A stretch of 64,000 nucleotides of DNA from Epiperipatus broadwayi. Its lineage: Eukaryota; Onychophora; Udeonychophora; Euonychophora; Peripatidae. This document shows, piece after piece, positions 1-9,932 of this stretch; within the stretch, counting starts at the first letter, position 1; each line of letters starts with the position of its first letter. The notes beneath the pieces were generated by a model, which had not been told where the DNA came from, did not search any database, and saw only the letters and a list, made by a program, of their open reading frames with translations. Both the position numbers and the translations under genes were made by a program. The stretch lies in NCBI GenBank assembly GCA_028023455.1, contig JAQFVV010000030.1, positions 10,653,649-10,717,648 on the forward strand, given 5' to 3'.

Positions 1-620
1 GGGAGCAAGTTACCAATTCTAAACTATATCTTTTAAAGTTATGATCATTTTACAACTAGTTTGATGGATGATGAATTGACTATAAGCTGTCCATAAAAAA
101 TATTCTAGATTTTCCTCAAAATAACCAGAGATCTAAAAATAAAAATCTTTGATTATAGAAATGTCATTGTGGATATCCTAACCATAATACTGTACAATAG
201 TTAAGATATTTGTAATGGCAATAAAATAAAAAACAAATAAATAAATCTTAAAGTTACTGAGTTATGATATTATGACTGATAAGTTATGTGATTTTTATGC
301 ATAACAGACACTTCTGCTTTTGACTATATGTTAATTCAAATAAACTGGAAATTTACAGATCTGCATTATCGAAATAGTGTTGAATTGTGTAAGACATGAG
401 TCTTTATCGCCTTTGATTCTAACTAAAGCATATCTTATAGGGGTATATTTAAAAATATATTTGTTCACTGATTCAATACTGAGCTTGGTATTTTACTTTT
501 TTGAAAAATACTTTTGAAAAATATAACTTCCAGCTATAATCAACTTAGACAAAACAAATATTTATTTATAGTCAAAATAAAAGTCATAGATCACATGACC
601 ATATCTCTTAAGCTTGTAAG
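1..620. other. AT-rich DNA, no gene seen
   Basis: No ORF, splice-bounded exon or recognisable repeat. It lies downstream of the CRISP stop codon with respect to that gene's direction. Confidence 0.6.
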
Positions 621-770
621 TTATAAACAGTGAGGATTGCCAATTCCTCTACAAGATTTATGATAAATGCTTAGCCAGAGCCAGCACTTAAAATATCTCT
701 GTCAGGAACCCCTCCCCAAACCCCTGACCATAAAGCTTGTAGAGGAATTGGCAATCCTCACTATTTATAA
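621..770. repeat. Foldback repeat with 35-bp arms
   Basis: The arms at 621-655 and 736-770 are inverted copies that share GAGGATTGCCAATTCCTC, with one or two mismatches at the ends. The 80-bp loop holds the local C-run ccccucccc-like segment around 709-722. No target duplication was identified. It could be a small foldback/MITE or the end pair of a decayed element. Confidence 0.7.
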
Positions 771-1549
771 ATATTTATTTACTTTCAAAATATCTTTCAT
801 TTTAATGTTGGAAATTGATTATTTACTATGATTTTTTTTCTTGGATTTTTTTCTTCATGAAAGATTATGAATTATTATTATTCACAGAATTATGTTATTC
901 ACACTTTATGGTTAGAATTAGAAATTTTTATTAAATGGAGTCTTAATTTCTTTTTAAGTTATGTTCAACTAATAAAAAATAAAGCAAACTTGTATAAATG
1001 TATTAAAAAATTATATTTCTAAAATTTAATTCTATACTCTGTGTGATTTTATCATTCCCAAAAATAAAAAGTTTGTTAATCTAATAAATAAGATTACTAT
1101 CAATATTTCTCTTTTGGAAACAAAATATTTTATGCTGCAACAGAATTTTAAATTATTCTGGGTTTTTATAAGCTAAATCTGTGCTCCCTCCCCCCCCAAA
1201 AAAAATTAAATATCTTTTTTATAATAACATTCTCCATTACAATATTGTTAAAATCCAGACTTAATTTTATTTTTTAAATAGAGATTCAGCAATGCAGAAT
1301 TCAATGTATGCTACACTTGAAAATAAACTGTAAACTGTAAAAGAGGGTGGTAAATAAAGCATTGTGTAACAGTAGTAAAGAGCATGGTTGATTTAGTATT
1401 ATATGGTATATTGTAGTTTTCTCATTGGTTGTTGATATCTGTCCAAAGCATTAATAGAAGTAAATTTTTATAGAAGTCTGATACATTTTAAAAATATTTT
1501 ACACGGTTTTTATAAGAATTTCACAACATCATGTGTAATTTTTTTTATA
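771..1549. other. AT-rich DNA, no gene seen
   Basis: Long A and T runs, no supported feature. Confidence 0.5.
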
Positions 1550-1551
1550 TA

Positions 1552-2444
1552 CACCTGGGTCTCTTTTTATGTGGACGTTCTGCAGAAAACCTGCAGAAAA
1601 ACATTACACAAAAATAGACTTAACTTACCTTGAAAAATGTGGGATATGTTCCATAATTTTCAAAAATCACATAAAACCAAAGCAACAAGGTAAAATTACT
1701 TTAAAATTTGCATGAAAATAAAGTATGTCTAAAAAAAAATTTAAATATTTGAAACAAATTGATACAAGACAAAGTTTTTTTACTTTTTTTAGAAACTATT
1801 TAATTTTATTCAAAACAATATGCTTTTATGTGTAATTTATTTTACATTTTGTCATACATATTTTTAATCATTATCACTATTTGACAATATGTGTGTTTGT
1901 TTGTAAACTGGTGAGAAATCAGATTCATCACAAAAGGAAACACAAACAGCAGAATTAGTGCCAACTTCAGTCTCATGGGGTGTGTTAAGGGTTTTTTGGT
2001 GGCAGTGTAATCGGTGATTAAACTTTGAGATGATGATTTTACTAATTATTTATGAAGCTCACAATATCCAGACATACAACTATTTAGCTCTCATTGGAAT
2101 TTAAGAGCTCATTCATAATTCATGTCTTTAACAAGAAAATGATTTTCCAATTGATTAGAAAGTTAAAGACTTTCTTAAATCATTTTTGCTGTGAAACAAA
2201 CAGGTTCCACTTCAAGTTTCATTATCTTTTTTTAAATCTTCTATGGCATTTAAATTTATTGCCAAACCTTTTTCCAACAGGCATTTAAAGTATGTAAGAT
2301 TTAATGGTGTATATAAAATGAGGAAATCCCAATTTTAAGTGAAATATGAACTTCTCTATTGTACAAAAGAAAATCACATAAAAAGATATTAAGAAGAAAC
2401 ATGAATTGCATTTAAAAAAATCCGCATAAAAAGAGATCCAGGTG
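1552..2444. mobile_element. Non-autonomous Tc1/mariner-type DNA element (893 bp)
   Basis: The ends form 24-bp terminal inverted repeats beginning CACCTGG(G/A)TCTCTTTTTATG, with only two mismatches. Both ends are flanked by TA (1550-1551 and 2445-2446), the target duplication typical of the Tc1/mariner superfamily. A second shared segment, AAAATCACATAAAA, recurs near each end. No transposase coding is visible in any frame, so the copy is a deletion derivative or MITE. The superfamily call rests on the TA duplication and the short terminal repeat only. It lies downstream of the CRISP gene. Confidence 0.7.
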
Positions 2445-2446
2445 TA

Positions 2447-2881
2447 TTTTTGTCAGCAATGAAAGGTGAAATATTCCTTAAAAATCTCATTTCAGGGGGG
2501 AAATCTCAGAAAAGGTTAAAGGAGAAGGCATTCTAATTGCTAAATGAAGATAGTTTGAACAAAAGATAATTAAAGCTTATTTCCTAATCACTTTTGTTTG
2601 TTCAGATTGGATAGTTATGGGGTCCATTATCAGAAAAAAAATCCTGAGGTTAATTGCAATCTTAAAAAATTTTAAGTTTTACCTGGAATTTACCTTGCTG
2701 AAAATTATAAATTTAAAACAAACAAACAAAATAAAAAATATATTTGCAAATTGGTTTTTTATTTATAACCATAAATAGTGCAATTTTTATTAATAATCAT
2801 ACAGTTTATTTTATGCTAATTAATCAATATTAATTAAAAGTAATATTTAAATTATTACAAAGTGATTCAATTTAATGATTC
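2447..2881 (-). other. Probable 3' UTR and flank of the CRISP gene
   Basis: AT-rich DNA immediately after the CRISP stop codon. On the minus strand there are several AATAAA-like hexamers (for example near 2805 and 2755). No coding or repeat feature. Which polyadenylation signal is used cannot be told from sequence. Confidence 0.4.
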
Positions 2882-3012
2882 TTAATAATAAGATATTTTA
2901 TTTTTACATTTACATGAACCGAGACATGAATTTGGATCTGTTTCACACATATTATAATTGTTTGCAAGATCAGGGCAGTTGCTGTATTTATCTATGAACG
3001 GACAAGAATTAG
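2882..3012 (-). CDS. CRISP gene, last exon: C-terminal cysteine-rich domain and stop
   Basis: The terminal coding exon on the minus strand. The acceptor is a model polypyrimidine tract followed by AG (ctttcttttgtttcAG). Two bases complete the threonine codon left open by the hinge exon; 42 codons and a TAA stop follow. The segment has six cysteines spaced C-x8-C-x9-C-x6-C-x3-C-x1-C, contains IDKYSNCPDL and ends SCKCKNKI. The CxC ending and the YSNC motif fit the CRISP ion-channel-regulator-like (ShK-related) domain better than an astacin-type ShKT domain, which ends CxxC. CRISPs are secreted; family members act in reproduction, immunity or venom, and nothing here decides between these. AT-rich sequence with several AATAAA-like hexamers follows downstream (lower coordinates), so the 3' UTR probably lies at about 2500-2881. 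Confidence 0.92.
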
Positions 3013-3779
3013 CTGAAACAAAAGAAAGTATATGATTAGTTTCGACAATTATATGACAAAGATAGAAATAATTATAAAATATACCATCATAGAAAAATAA
3101 TTACATTATCAACATCAAATAAAACTAATAGTAAATTACTTTGCATCATTACATATACACATTATAAATATTAAATAGAATATCCTGCAATGGGACTGAC
3201 ATATTATGTGAAATTAAATTCAATCAGCCTAATAAATCTAAATCATTGGTAAGCTGCAGTTGTAACATTGCAGCCCTATTGGATTTATAGCTATTATTGG
3301 AAAGTCCAATTTACCAACTGACAAGCCAAATATCAATACTCAAAATGTGTCATAAAACACATATTAAATGATTGTTTTATTTCTAAATAAGGACTTATTG
3401 AAATCAGCGTTGACAACATCCATCATTTTTAAAAAGAACATGTATACATTTTTATTTCTATAATATATAAAAAAAATTCATATATGTATTTATAGAAAGG
3501 ATATACCTTATTACTATATGGCATAGCTGTGCAATTTAATAGAACAGAAAAGCATCAGACTCCAGAATGAATCTTTGCTTGATCAATTATTAACAGTGCA
3601 AAGTAAAAAAAAAAATCTCAATTTTTTTGTAGAAGGAAACTAGTGTGTACTTAATCATAGGAGCACCTAATTATATATTATTTTTGTAATGCGTAATTAC
3701 AATATCTTCCTTATAAAATACAATATAACAATTCGTCAATTGCTAAAACAGAGAATCATTAATATAAATAAAATAACTA
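3013..3779. other. Intronic AT-rich DNA, no element recognised
   Basis: No supported coding or repeat structure apart from the decayed ribozyme-like motif that follows. Confidence 0.5.
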
Positions 3780-3820
3780 TTGCCAAGCGCTTTCAATTCC
3801 TACGAGTCCTTATCAAGGCA
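3780..3820 (-). ncRNA. Decayed hammerhead-ribozyme motif, PLE terminal type
   Basis: On the minus strand the order is stem-I strand TGCC, core TTGATAA (two changes from CTGATGA), stem II GGACTC-loop-AATT (weakened), GAA, palindromic stem III AGCGCT, cleavage-position T, and stem-I strand GGCAA. GAAAGCGCT with a flanking GGC/GCC stem is the arrangement seen in minimal type I hammerheads of Penelope-like elements. The core changes at C3 and G8 should abolish cleavage. No PLE coding is adjacent. An open frame crosses here on the plus strand, but nothing supports it as a gene. Confidence 0.45.
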
Positions 3821-4113
3821 GTAAAAAACTCAAATTTTCTCCTAAGTGATAATTCAACATTTTATTTCACTGACCAGGAACAACTAATCGGAAAACTGGT
3901 TAATTTTGAATTCATAGCACAAGATGAACTTTGTATAAGATATGATTCTTTAATCTTGCATTTTTTATCATGTGTTTCATGCATTAATATTGCAAAATTC
4001 TTTGGACTACATATATGGCCTGTACTATTTTGGTGAACATAAAGTCAAAAATAAACCATTAAAATTACTCAATATATTTAAAATAATTTTGGGCATTATT
4101 ATAAATGCTTTTT

Positions 4114-4208
4114 CAAGGTCATGCTTTGGTGGTCTAGCAGTTAGCATAGCTGCCTTCCAATCAGCTGCCCTGGGTGCGCTTCCCAGTCAACGCTTTGACA
4201 TATAAAAA
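4114..4208 (+). mobile_element. tRNA-Gly-like mini-SINE, copy 1
   Basis: GCTTTGGTGGTCTAGCAGTT and the following 50 bases follow a tRNA-Gly plan: A-box region TGGTctagcagTTAGC, anticodon-loop region CTTCCAA and degenerate B-box GGTGCGCTTCC. A TTTGACATATAAAAAAAA tail follows. The acceptor stem is imperfect and there is a tail, so this is a SINE copy rather than a working tRNA gene. Target duplications are not evident for this copy. Confidence 0.75.
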
Positions 4209-4386
4209 AAACAGAAGCAAAAACGTCAGAAATATTAATTAATTAAATCCTTAAGTGCATTTTTGAATGCAAGGTCAGCTCTTCAAAAGGTAAGTGTTAG
4301 AATAAGCATATATTAAATAAAATGTACATAAAAGTTATATCACAGTCATCGTTTTACTTATTGCAGTTTAATTTAAGACAAATGAT

Positions 4387-4512
4387 AAGACAGAGATTTG
4401 TCAAGCATTGGTGGTCGAGAGGCCAGTGACAGCTGCTTTACAAGCAGTTGTTCCGGGTTAGCAGGTTCGCTTCCCGGCTGATGCTATGACACATGAGTAA
4501 AGACAGAGATTT
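4387..4512 (+). mobile_element. tRNA-Gly-like mini-SINE, copy 2, with target duplication
   Basis: The element body, about 4401-4499, starts TCAAGCATTGGTGG, contains a good B-box GGTTCGCTTCC and ends ATGACACATGAGTAA. It is bracketed by a 13-bp direct repeat AAGACAGAGATTT at 4387-4399 and 4500-4512. This is the hallmark of LINE-mediated insertion and defines the element as only about 95-100 bp, essentially a tRNA-like head plus a short tail. Confidence 0.88.
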
Positions 4513-5328
4513 AGGAACAATTTGGGAGAGGAGAGATAATATAATTTATCACTTTAATTTTAAAATGATTTTCCAATATTTAATAGTCCACCAATATATA
4601 TATAATACTTGAATAACTAATATTATCAAAATCAAATCTATAATTTGCAATAGCACACCAACATCCCGAATATTATTAAAACAATAGGTTGTAGAGTTTA
4701 ATAAAATATTTCATCTTGCATTCCAATAATATTATCATTTTGTCTTTTTTTGTTTTTTACCTTCAGACTTAATTTTAATGAGGACTTTTATTTTTTATTG
4801 TTCTTGTTTGAAAGTGGCTTATGTTACTGAAGTTTATATATAGTGTGCCAGTTAAGAGACCCCTTCAAAATATGATTATGTATATATAGTATTTATTTTT
4901 TTTTGTCAACCTGTTATTTCATTCTGAAATAATAATCGCTAAAATTGCCAATCGATATCTCTCTACTTTATCTGGAAAAACACAACGTCTATCACAAGAT
5001 TATAATTAGTATCTTTTCATAACTTATTTTATTTCGTTTAAAAGTAATTCAAAATTAAAATTAATGAAGGATTATCAGAACGTAGTTACAACAGATATTT
5101 AGTAAGAGAAACTTCAATAACATTTTAACTTGTGATCACACTGTATTCGAAATCACTAAAAGAAAAGTACAAAATAAAAATACATTAATTATTTAGGAAA
5201 ATTATTTTATTACAATAACATTATTTACTGCCACATTAACGAATGATTGATACAAAAACATTTCAAATATATATATGCATGTGTGTGTGCGGTATAGTTA
5301 ATGTTATATAAACATTATGCTATCAATT
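4513..5328. other. Intronic AT-rich DNA, nothing recognised
   Basis: Short TA runs and A/T tracts only. Confidence 0.5.
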
Positions 5329-5336
5329 GTTTAAAG

Positions 5337-6964
5337 CAGTAGTCTTCAACTACCGGTCCACGGACTGATGCCAGGCCACAGAAGTTTTCTGCCAGTCCAT
5401 GCTAGACTGGCAAGAAAATTTGTAATAACAAAATAATAAGATTTTAAACTTTTAACTAATATAAACAATTTTTATTTATTTTTTCATCGCATTTTTACTC
5501 GATTAAAAAAAAAGAAACAGAACAAAAACAAAATCTAATCAATCATACATAAATCAATGTTTTTCTATTTATCACAGTTGTTTATGGGGGTGGGTAGAAT
5601 TACATTTTTTATTTTTCTAAAAAAATTCAAAATTAAAAAAAAAAAGTTTTTATTATACAAACTCCAGTTGTCTTTTGATAGCCAGTCATGGCTGCTTATC
5701 GGCATTGTTTATATGTTAAATGATAAAATGTAACATGACTTTTTTTGATCTCTTAAATTTTTTCTACTCCCTCTTTTAATATTTCAATTTTAGTGTTTGT
5801 TTGTTTTTTGGGGGGGGCTATACGGTGATTTTTTTTTTTTTTGACTTTAACTTTTATTTTTGAAAAGTTAGAGAGAAATTTTTTGGTTCTTTTTTTAAAA
5901 AGAAAAACAACCAAAAAATTTATCTCTAACTTTTACAAGTATTTCTCAATCCACACACCCCCCACCCCCAAATTAAAATAAGATCAAAACTTTTGACTTT
6001 TTCAAGTTTTGTTTTCTTTTTTTTTTTTTAATTTAAAAACATGCGCACTTTTTTTTTGGCATATAAGGCGATATTTTGTTTGGCTTTATTTGTATACCGC
6101 TAAAATGCTAAAACTTTTATTTTTAAAACCAATTTCTATTACCTTTTAAAAAAAAAAAAAAAACTTTGGTCTCTTATCTTTTTTCTCAGTGAAAACAAAG
6201 TATTTCTCAATTCATCCCCCCCCCTCTCCCAAAAAAAATTAAAATAAGCTCAAAACTTTTGACTTTTTCAACTTTCATTGTCTTTTTTTTGTTTAAAAGA
6301 CGGCGACTATACGGCAATTTTTTTTTTTTTTGGTTTTATTTCTATTACGCGATGTCTATTTTGTCATTTTTTTTAAAAAACTTTTCCTATTAATTACATT
6401 TTTTGATCCTTTCAACACACCAGCACAAAAAAATTACAATAACATCAAAACTTCAGACTTTACATATTTCATTTTATTTTTTCAGATTTATGGTGACTTT
6501 TTTTTTGGCTGTATAGTGATTTCAATTACGCGATTTCTATTTTGCTCTTACTACTATCAAAAGACAACCTCCATATATATATATATATATAACTTCATCT
6601 CTTCATCTTATATATTTAACATTAAATACAGATATTACATTTATCATAATCATTGTCATGTAATTATACTAGCTGCTGTGATATTTCCCAACATTCAAAT
6701 GAATAACATTTTATTCTTGCATGTTTTAACAATAAAATAATAAATGTAGAAATGAAAGGACATTAATGAGAATGATTGTTATTGTACTGTTTTCTATAGC
6801 AGTATGACTGGACAACTTGAGAAAGGGTGTTCAGCATGTTAAGGTAAATAACACCATATGCAGGTTACGTCTTTAAGAAAATTTATTTGTAAACTTTTGC
6901 CAGTCCGTGAAATCTTGTCATTATTTTTGCTGGTCCGCGGATGTGAAAAGATTGAAGACCACTG
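5337..6964. mobile_element. Non-autonomous hAT-type transposon (1628 bp)
   Basis: The left end reads CAGTAGTCTTCAACTACCGG; the right end, read inward, is CAGTGGTCTTCAATCTTTTC. CAGxGGTCTTCAA followed by a CGCGGACC-like block is typical of hAT ends. The element is flanked by a perfect 8-bp direct repeat, GTTTAAAG, at 5329-5336 and 6965-6972, the diagnostic hAT target duplication. The interior is made of T-rich repeats (for example TATACGG(C/T)(A/G)ATTTTTTT blocks near 5820, 6055 and 6310) with no transposase, so it depends on a transposase supplied elsewhere. The perfect duplication suggests a fairly recent insertion. Confidence 0.92.
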
Positions 6965-6972
6965 GTTTAAAG

Positions 6973-7717
6973 CAACAATTGAATGAAATATTCGAGAGAC
7001 AAGTGATATAGCAACAAGAAAGGAAATTATGAAAAGATATTCTTTTTCGTGAAAATAACAGATCGATAAGTTGTATTAAAAAGAAAACTCTTTTATTAAC
7101 TTTACTGGATAGTTTTATTGTTTTCAGAGAATCTACATACATATGTGCTGTTACACTATCTAGAAGAACTATATTTCATTTAGAATATTCTATTTACTGA
7201 AGTGTCTGTATTCGTAAAACCATTTAGAAAAAGAACAATAAAAGTGAAATGCTAGAATCAAACATGTTGACATCTGTTTCCTAAGGACCATGGATTTAAA
7301 TTGAAATCATCTAATAAATAAAAGTACAACTTCCAACACATTATTAATTTGTTTTATTTTTAGAAAAATATTTTTTCAAATTGTCGTTCGAATATGGAAT
7401 ATTGTATATGCATATAAAACTAAATAATCGCAGACATATTAGGAGTAAAGTTTTAATCATTATAGATAAAATAAAACACCAGTTTCATAGAAAAAACTAA
7501 ATTAACTTTAAACAATTACCCTAAGGATCATTTAATTAATAGAGGAAGAGAACAAAATATAAAATATACCTAGTTTTAGTCGTGAGACCGTAACCACACC
7601 TGCTATATGTAGTAGCTTATATCCTACTGGAATCATACTTCTTATGCACATTGGAATTCTATATTAAATTGTTACATTTTTATGTGCCATTGTCAAACTC
7701 ATTCCACTCACAACTTT
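6973..7717. other. Intronic AT-rich DNA, no element recognised
   Basis: No supported ORF or terminal repeat. A short open frame overlapping the hAT right end is fortuitous. Confidence 0.5.
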
Positions 7718-8390
7718 GACACCATCCACCTCATATAAATACAGTAATGACTATTACTAATCATTTTCTAAACTTGAGATGATCTCTAGCACAGATATAA
7801 AATTTAAAACTCAGTTAAAGATTAATATATCTGATTTTTTATTTTTAAACATACACACGCATGGAGTTAATCATCTTTCTCTTTCCCATGTGTAATATCT
7901 TTATAGATATATTAAACAATTTCCATATTTCACCATTATTTTTAAATCCGTATAAATAAAGATACAATAAAAGACAAATGGCCCCTAAGATGCATTTCGT
8001 GCTGAACCAGCATTAATAATTTCATGTGTGTGTATGATTACAAATAAAAAATCTGATATATTAATCTTTAACTGAGTTTTAAACTTTATATCTATGCTAG
8101 AAATAATCTCTAGTTTAGAAAATGAATAGTAGTAATCATTATTGTATTTATCTGTGGTGGATGGTGTCAAGGTTGTGAATGGATTAAATTAGACAATGGT
8201 AAATAAAAATGTAACAATTTACTATAGATAAATACTCTTCATATAGTAGAGATATATATGGGAAATAATGACCTGGGCCAACTGATGAGTGCTGGTTCAG
8301 CACAAATTTGTCTTTTATTGTATCTTTATTTATATGAATTTAAAAAGAATGAGGAAGTATAAAGGTTGTTTAATATATCTATAAATTCTA
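7718..8390. mobile_element. Inverted pair of PLE terminal repeats with hammerhead motifs (family 1)
   Basis: A block of about 150 bp (7718-7863) recurs inverted at 8022-8172. A second block (7900-7984) recurs inverted at about 8310-8390. Each half carries the same ribozyme-like hairpin in opposite orientation. In the plus copy, CTGATGA is at 8282-8288, followed by stem II GTGCT-loop-AGCAC, then CAAA where GAAA is expected. In the minus copy, around 7990-8032, stem II, GAAA, the palindrome ATGCAT and cleavage-position C are intact, but the CTGATGA core is destroyed. Both are probably inactive. No reverse-transcriptase coding lies between them. Confidence 0.7.
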
Positions 8391-8602
8391 TATTACCATA
8401 TTTGTTGATGACATAATAAATAGATGAATACTTACAGCTGATATTAAAGAGAATTATAATACTACAAGCTTACCCTGGAATGAGTGATTATTGAAATTTA
8501 CCTTTGGATAGATTCATATATTTGGATAGATTCATATATATATATATATATATCATATTATTATTACTATTTGCAGGATATTCCTTGTAGTTAAAAAAGC
8601 TA

Positions 8603-8648
8603 AATGCTGACGTTTCAGTACAATATCAAGTACCTTCCTCAGAGTGTT
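8603..8648 (-). ncRNA. Hammerhead ribozyme copy, PLE family 2, minus strand
   Basis: Mirror copy in the other arm of the palindrome. Core CTGAGGA (plus-strand 8636-8642), stem II AGGTAC...GTACT, GAA, stem III ACGT and cleavage-position C are all present. Stem I is weakened, since the 5' strand reads AACACT against AGCATT. Cleavage is less likely than for the plus-strand copy. Confidence 0.6.
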
Positions 8649-8687
8649 CTCTTTCTCAAATTATAATAATAATAATTTGAGAAAAAG

Positions 8688-8735
8688 AATGCTCTGAGGA
8701 AGGTACTTGATATTGTGCTGAAACACGTCAGCATT
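8688..8735 (+). ncRNA. Hammerhead ribozyme, PLE family 2, all core bases present
   Basis: Stem I AATGCT/AGCATT closes the structure. The core CTGAGGA at 8694-8700 fits CUGANGA. Stem II pairs AGGTAC with GTGCT (one bulged G, one G-U). GAA is at 8720-8722, followed by stem III ACACGT, cleavage-position C at 8729 and the stem I return. Every position known to be essential in minimal type I hammerheads (C3 U4 G5 A6, G8 A9, G12 A13 A14, A15.1-U16.1, H17 not G) is satisfied. Activity is inferred, not shown; such short stem III units usually work as dimers. Confidence 0.7.
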
Positions 8736-8974
8736 TAGCTTTTTTAACTACACGGAATATCCCGCAAATAGTAATAATAATATGACATCTTTTATCCGTG
8801 AAAATATTAGAATTAATATATATATATATATATATTGAAAATGGAATATATAATTATCAACCATCTACTACATATATGAAGGAGTTAAAATGTTAAGAAT
8901 ATTATGGAATAAATCATAATTGAATTATCCCAGGAATTGCAATTAAATTCTCTGTTATTATCACTTCATTTTAA

Positions 8975-9033
8975 ATGGATGGATGGGTGGGTGGATGGAT
9001 GGATGGATGGACAGACAGACAGACAGACAGACA
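8975..9033. repeat. Compound tetranucleotide microsatellite (GGAT)n(GACA)n
   Basis: Runs of ATGG/GGTG/GGAT units followed by six GACA units. It lies a little upstream of the LINE start. Confidence 0.9.
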
Positions 9034-9250
9034 ATATGAAAATAGAATCACTCTCACTGGAAGCAATGGCTTATGAAAAACGAAAACAAAGAGTCTGCAA
9101 TAGATAAACAGGCAAATAGTGAGTCTATCGGCACCAAAAAAAAACCGCAACGAAAAAAGGTTTACCTTGCAGGTAGGAGATAAAAGTCAAGCACTCTAAT
9201 CGAAAAAAAATATAAATAATATCCCCTACAAAGAAAAATAAACAATTCAG

Positions 9251-9932
9251 ATGAAGATAAATATTAGTGCAATAAACGTCAGAGGACTAAATTCCACTAA
9301 AAGAATGCAGCAAATTAACTATTGGATACAGACAACACAACCATTCATTTTAGGGCTATTAGAAACAAAAATTTATAACGGATCCCATTTTGATCCAGCA
9401 CAACATATGAATAAAATGGGCTTTTGTGCACCAGGGACACAGCTATGCCTTCAAATGGCACAGGTATTTTTATCAACCAACAATGTCCATTCACAACTTT
9501 TAAAATAATTTTTATAGATGCAAATCTACTATAACAACTTTCAATCAACATTATTTTTGGATATATATCTCTAGTGCTGATGGTAATTAGTAGAATAATT
9601 TCAACAATAAACTCAATTCTAGCAACCAATCCCCACCCCACTATTTTTGCTGGAGATTTTAATATGACCTATAAAAAGTTTGTCACAAAATAGATACATC
9701 AACTTACAATACTGCTAATGAGTGGGGAAGGTTTTCTTCCACTGGACTCAGTATCTTTTTATAATAACAGACATGGTACTTTAATTGATCTGATATTTTA
9801 TTCTTCTATGTTACTCCATGCAATTGAAGTAAAACTTTCTCCCACCAATTTTTCTGATCGTGCAGCACAAATAATGAAGCTAAATTCAGACACACACAAC
9901 AATACATTTAACAACATACAAAAAACAATAAG
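9251..9932 (+). pseudogene. LINE endonuclease region, decayed
   Basis: The first open segment starts MKINISAINVRGLNS and contains LGLLETKIY. These are the catalytic N and E motifs of the AP-type endonuclease of non-LTR retrotransposons. Further on, in shifted frames, come AGDFNM (about 9650-9664) and SDRAAQI near 9853, equivalents of the GDFN and SDH motifs. At least two frameshifts separate these parts, so the copy is dead. The motif order is the normal N-terminal order, and the reverse transcriptase follows after the insertion at 9933. Clade is uncertain; the NVRGLN start resembles L1/Tx1-like elements. Confidence 0.82.

Larger units (their letters stand above)
8554..8784. repeat. Long near-perfect palindrome made of two opposed PLE ends (family 2)
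   Basis: Two arms of about 110 bp are inverted copies, with essentially no spacer; the centre, near 8666, is an ATAATAATAATAAT run. Each arm contains TTGCRGGATATTCC, the sequence GCTAAATGCTGACG and a hammerhead unit (one on each strand). The palindrome is flanked by (TA)n on both sides (about 8533-8553 and 8817-8834). This arrangement equals two 3' ends of a Penelope-like element joined head to head. The RNA of either strand would fold into a very long hairpin. Confidence 0.85.

Noticed and set aside
3689-4036. 115-codon open frame on the plus strand
   Set aside because: Overlaps a decayed hammerhead motif on the other strand; no protein similarity recognised.
6330-6740. 136-codon open frame on the plus strand
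   Set aside because: It lies inside the T-rich interior of the non-autonomous hAT element and has low-complexity Phe/Ile/Tyr composition; no domain.
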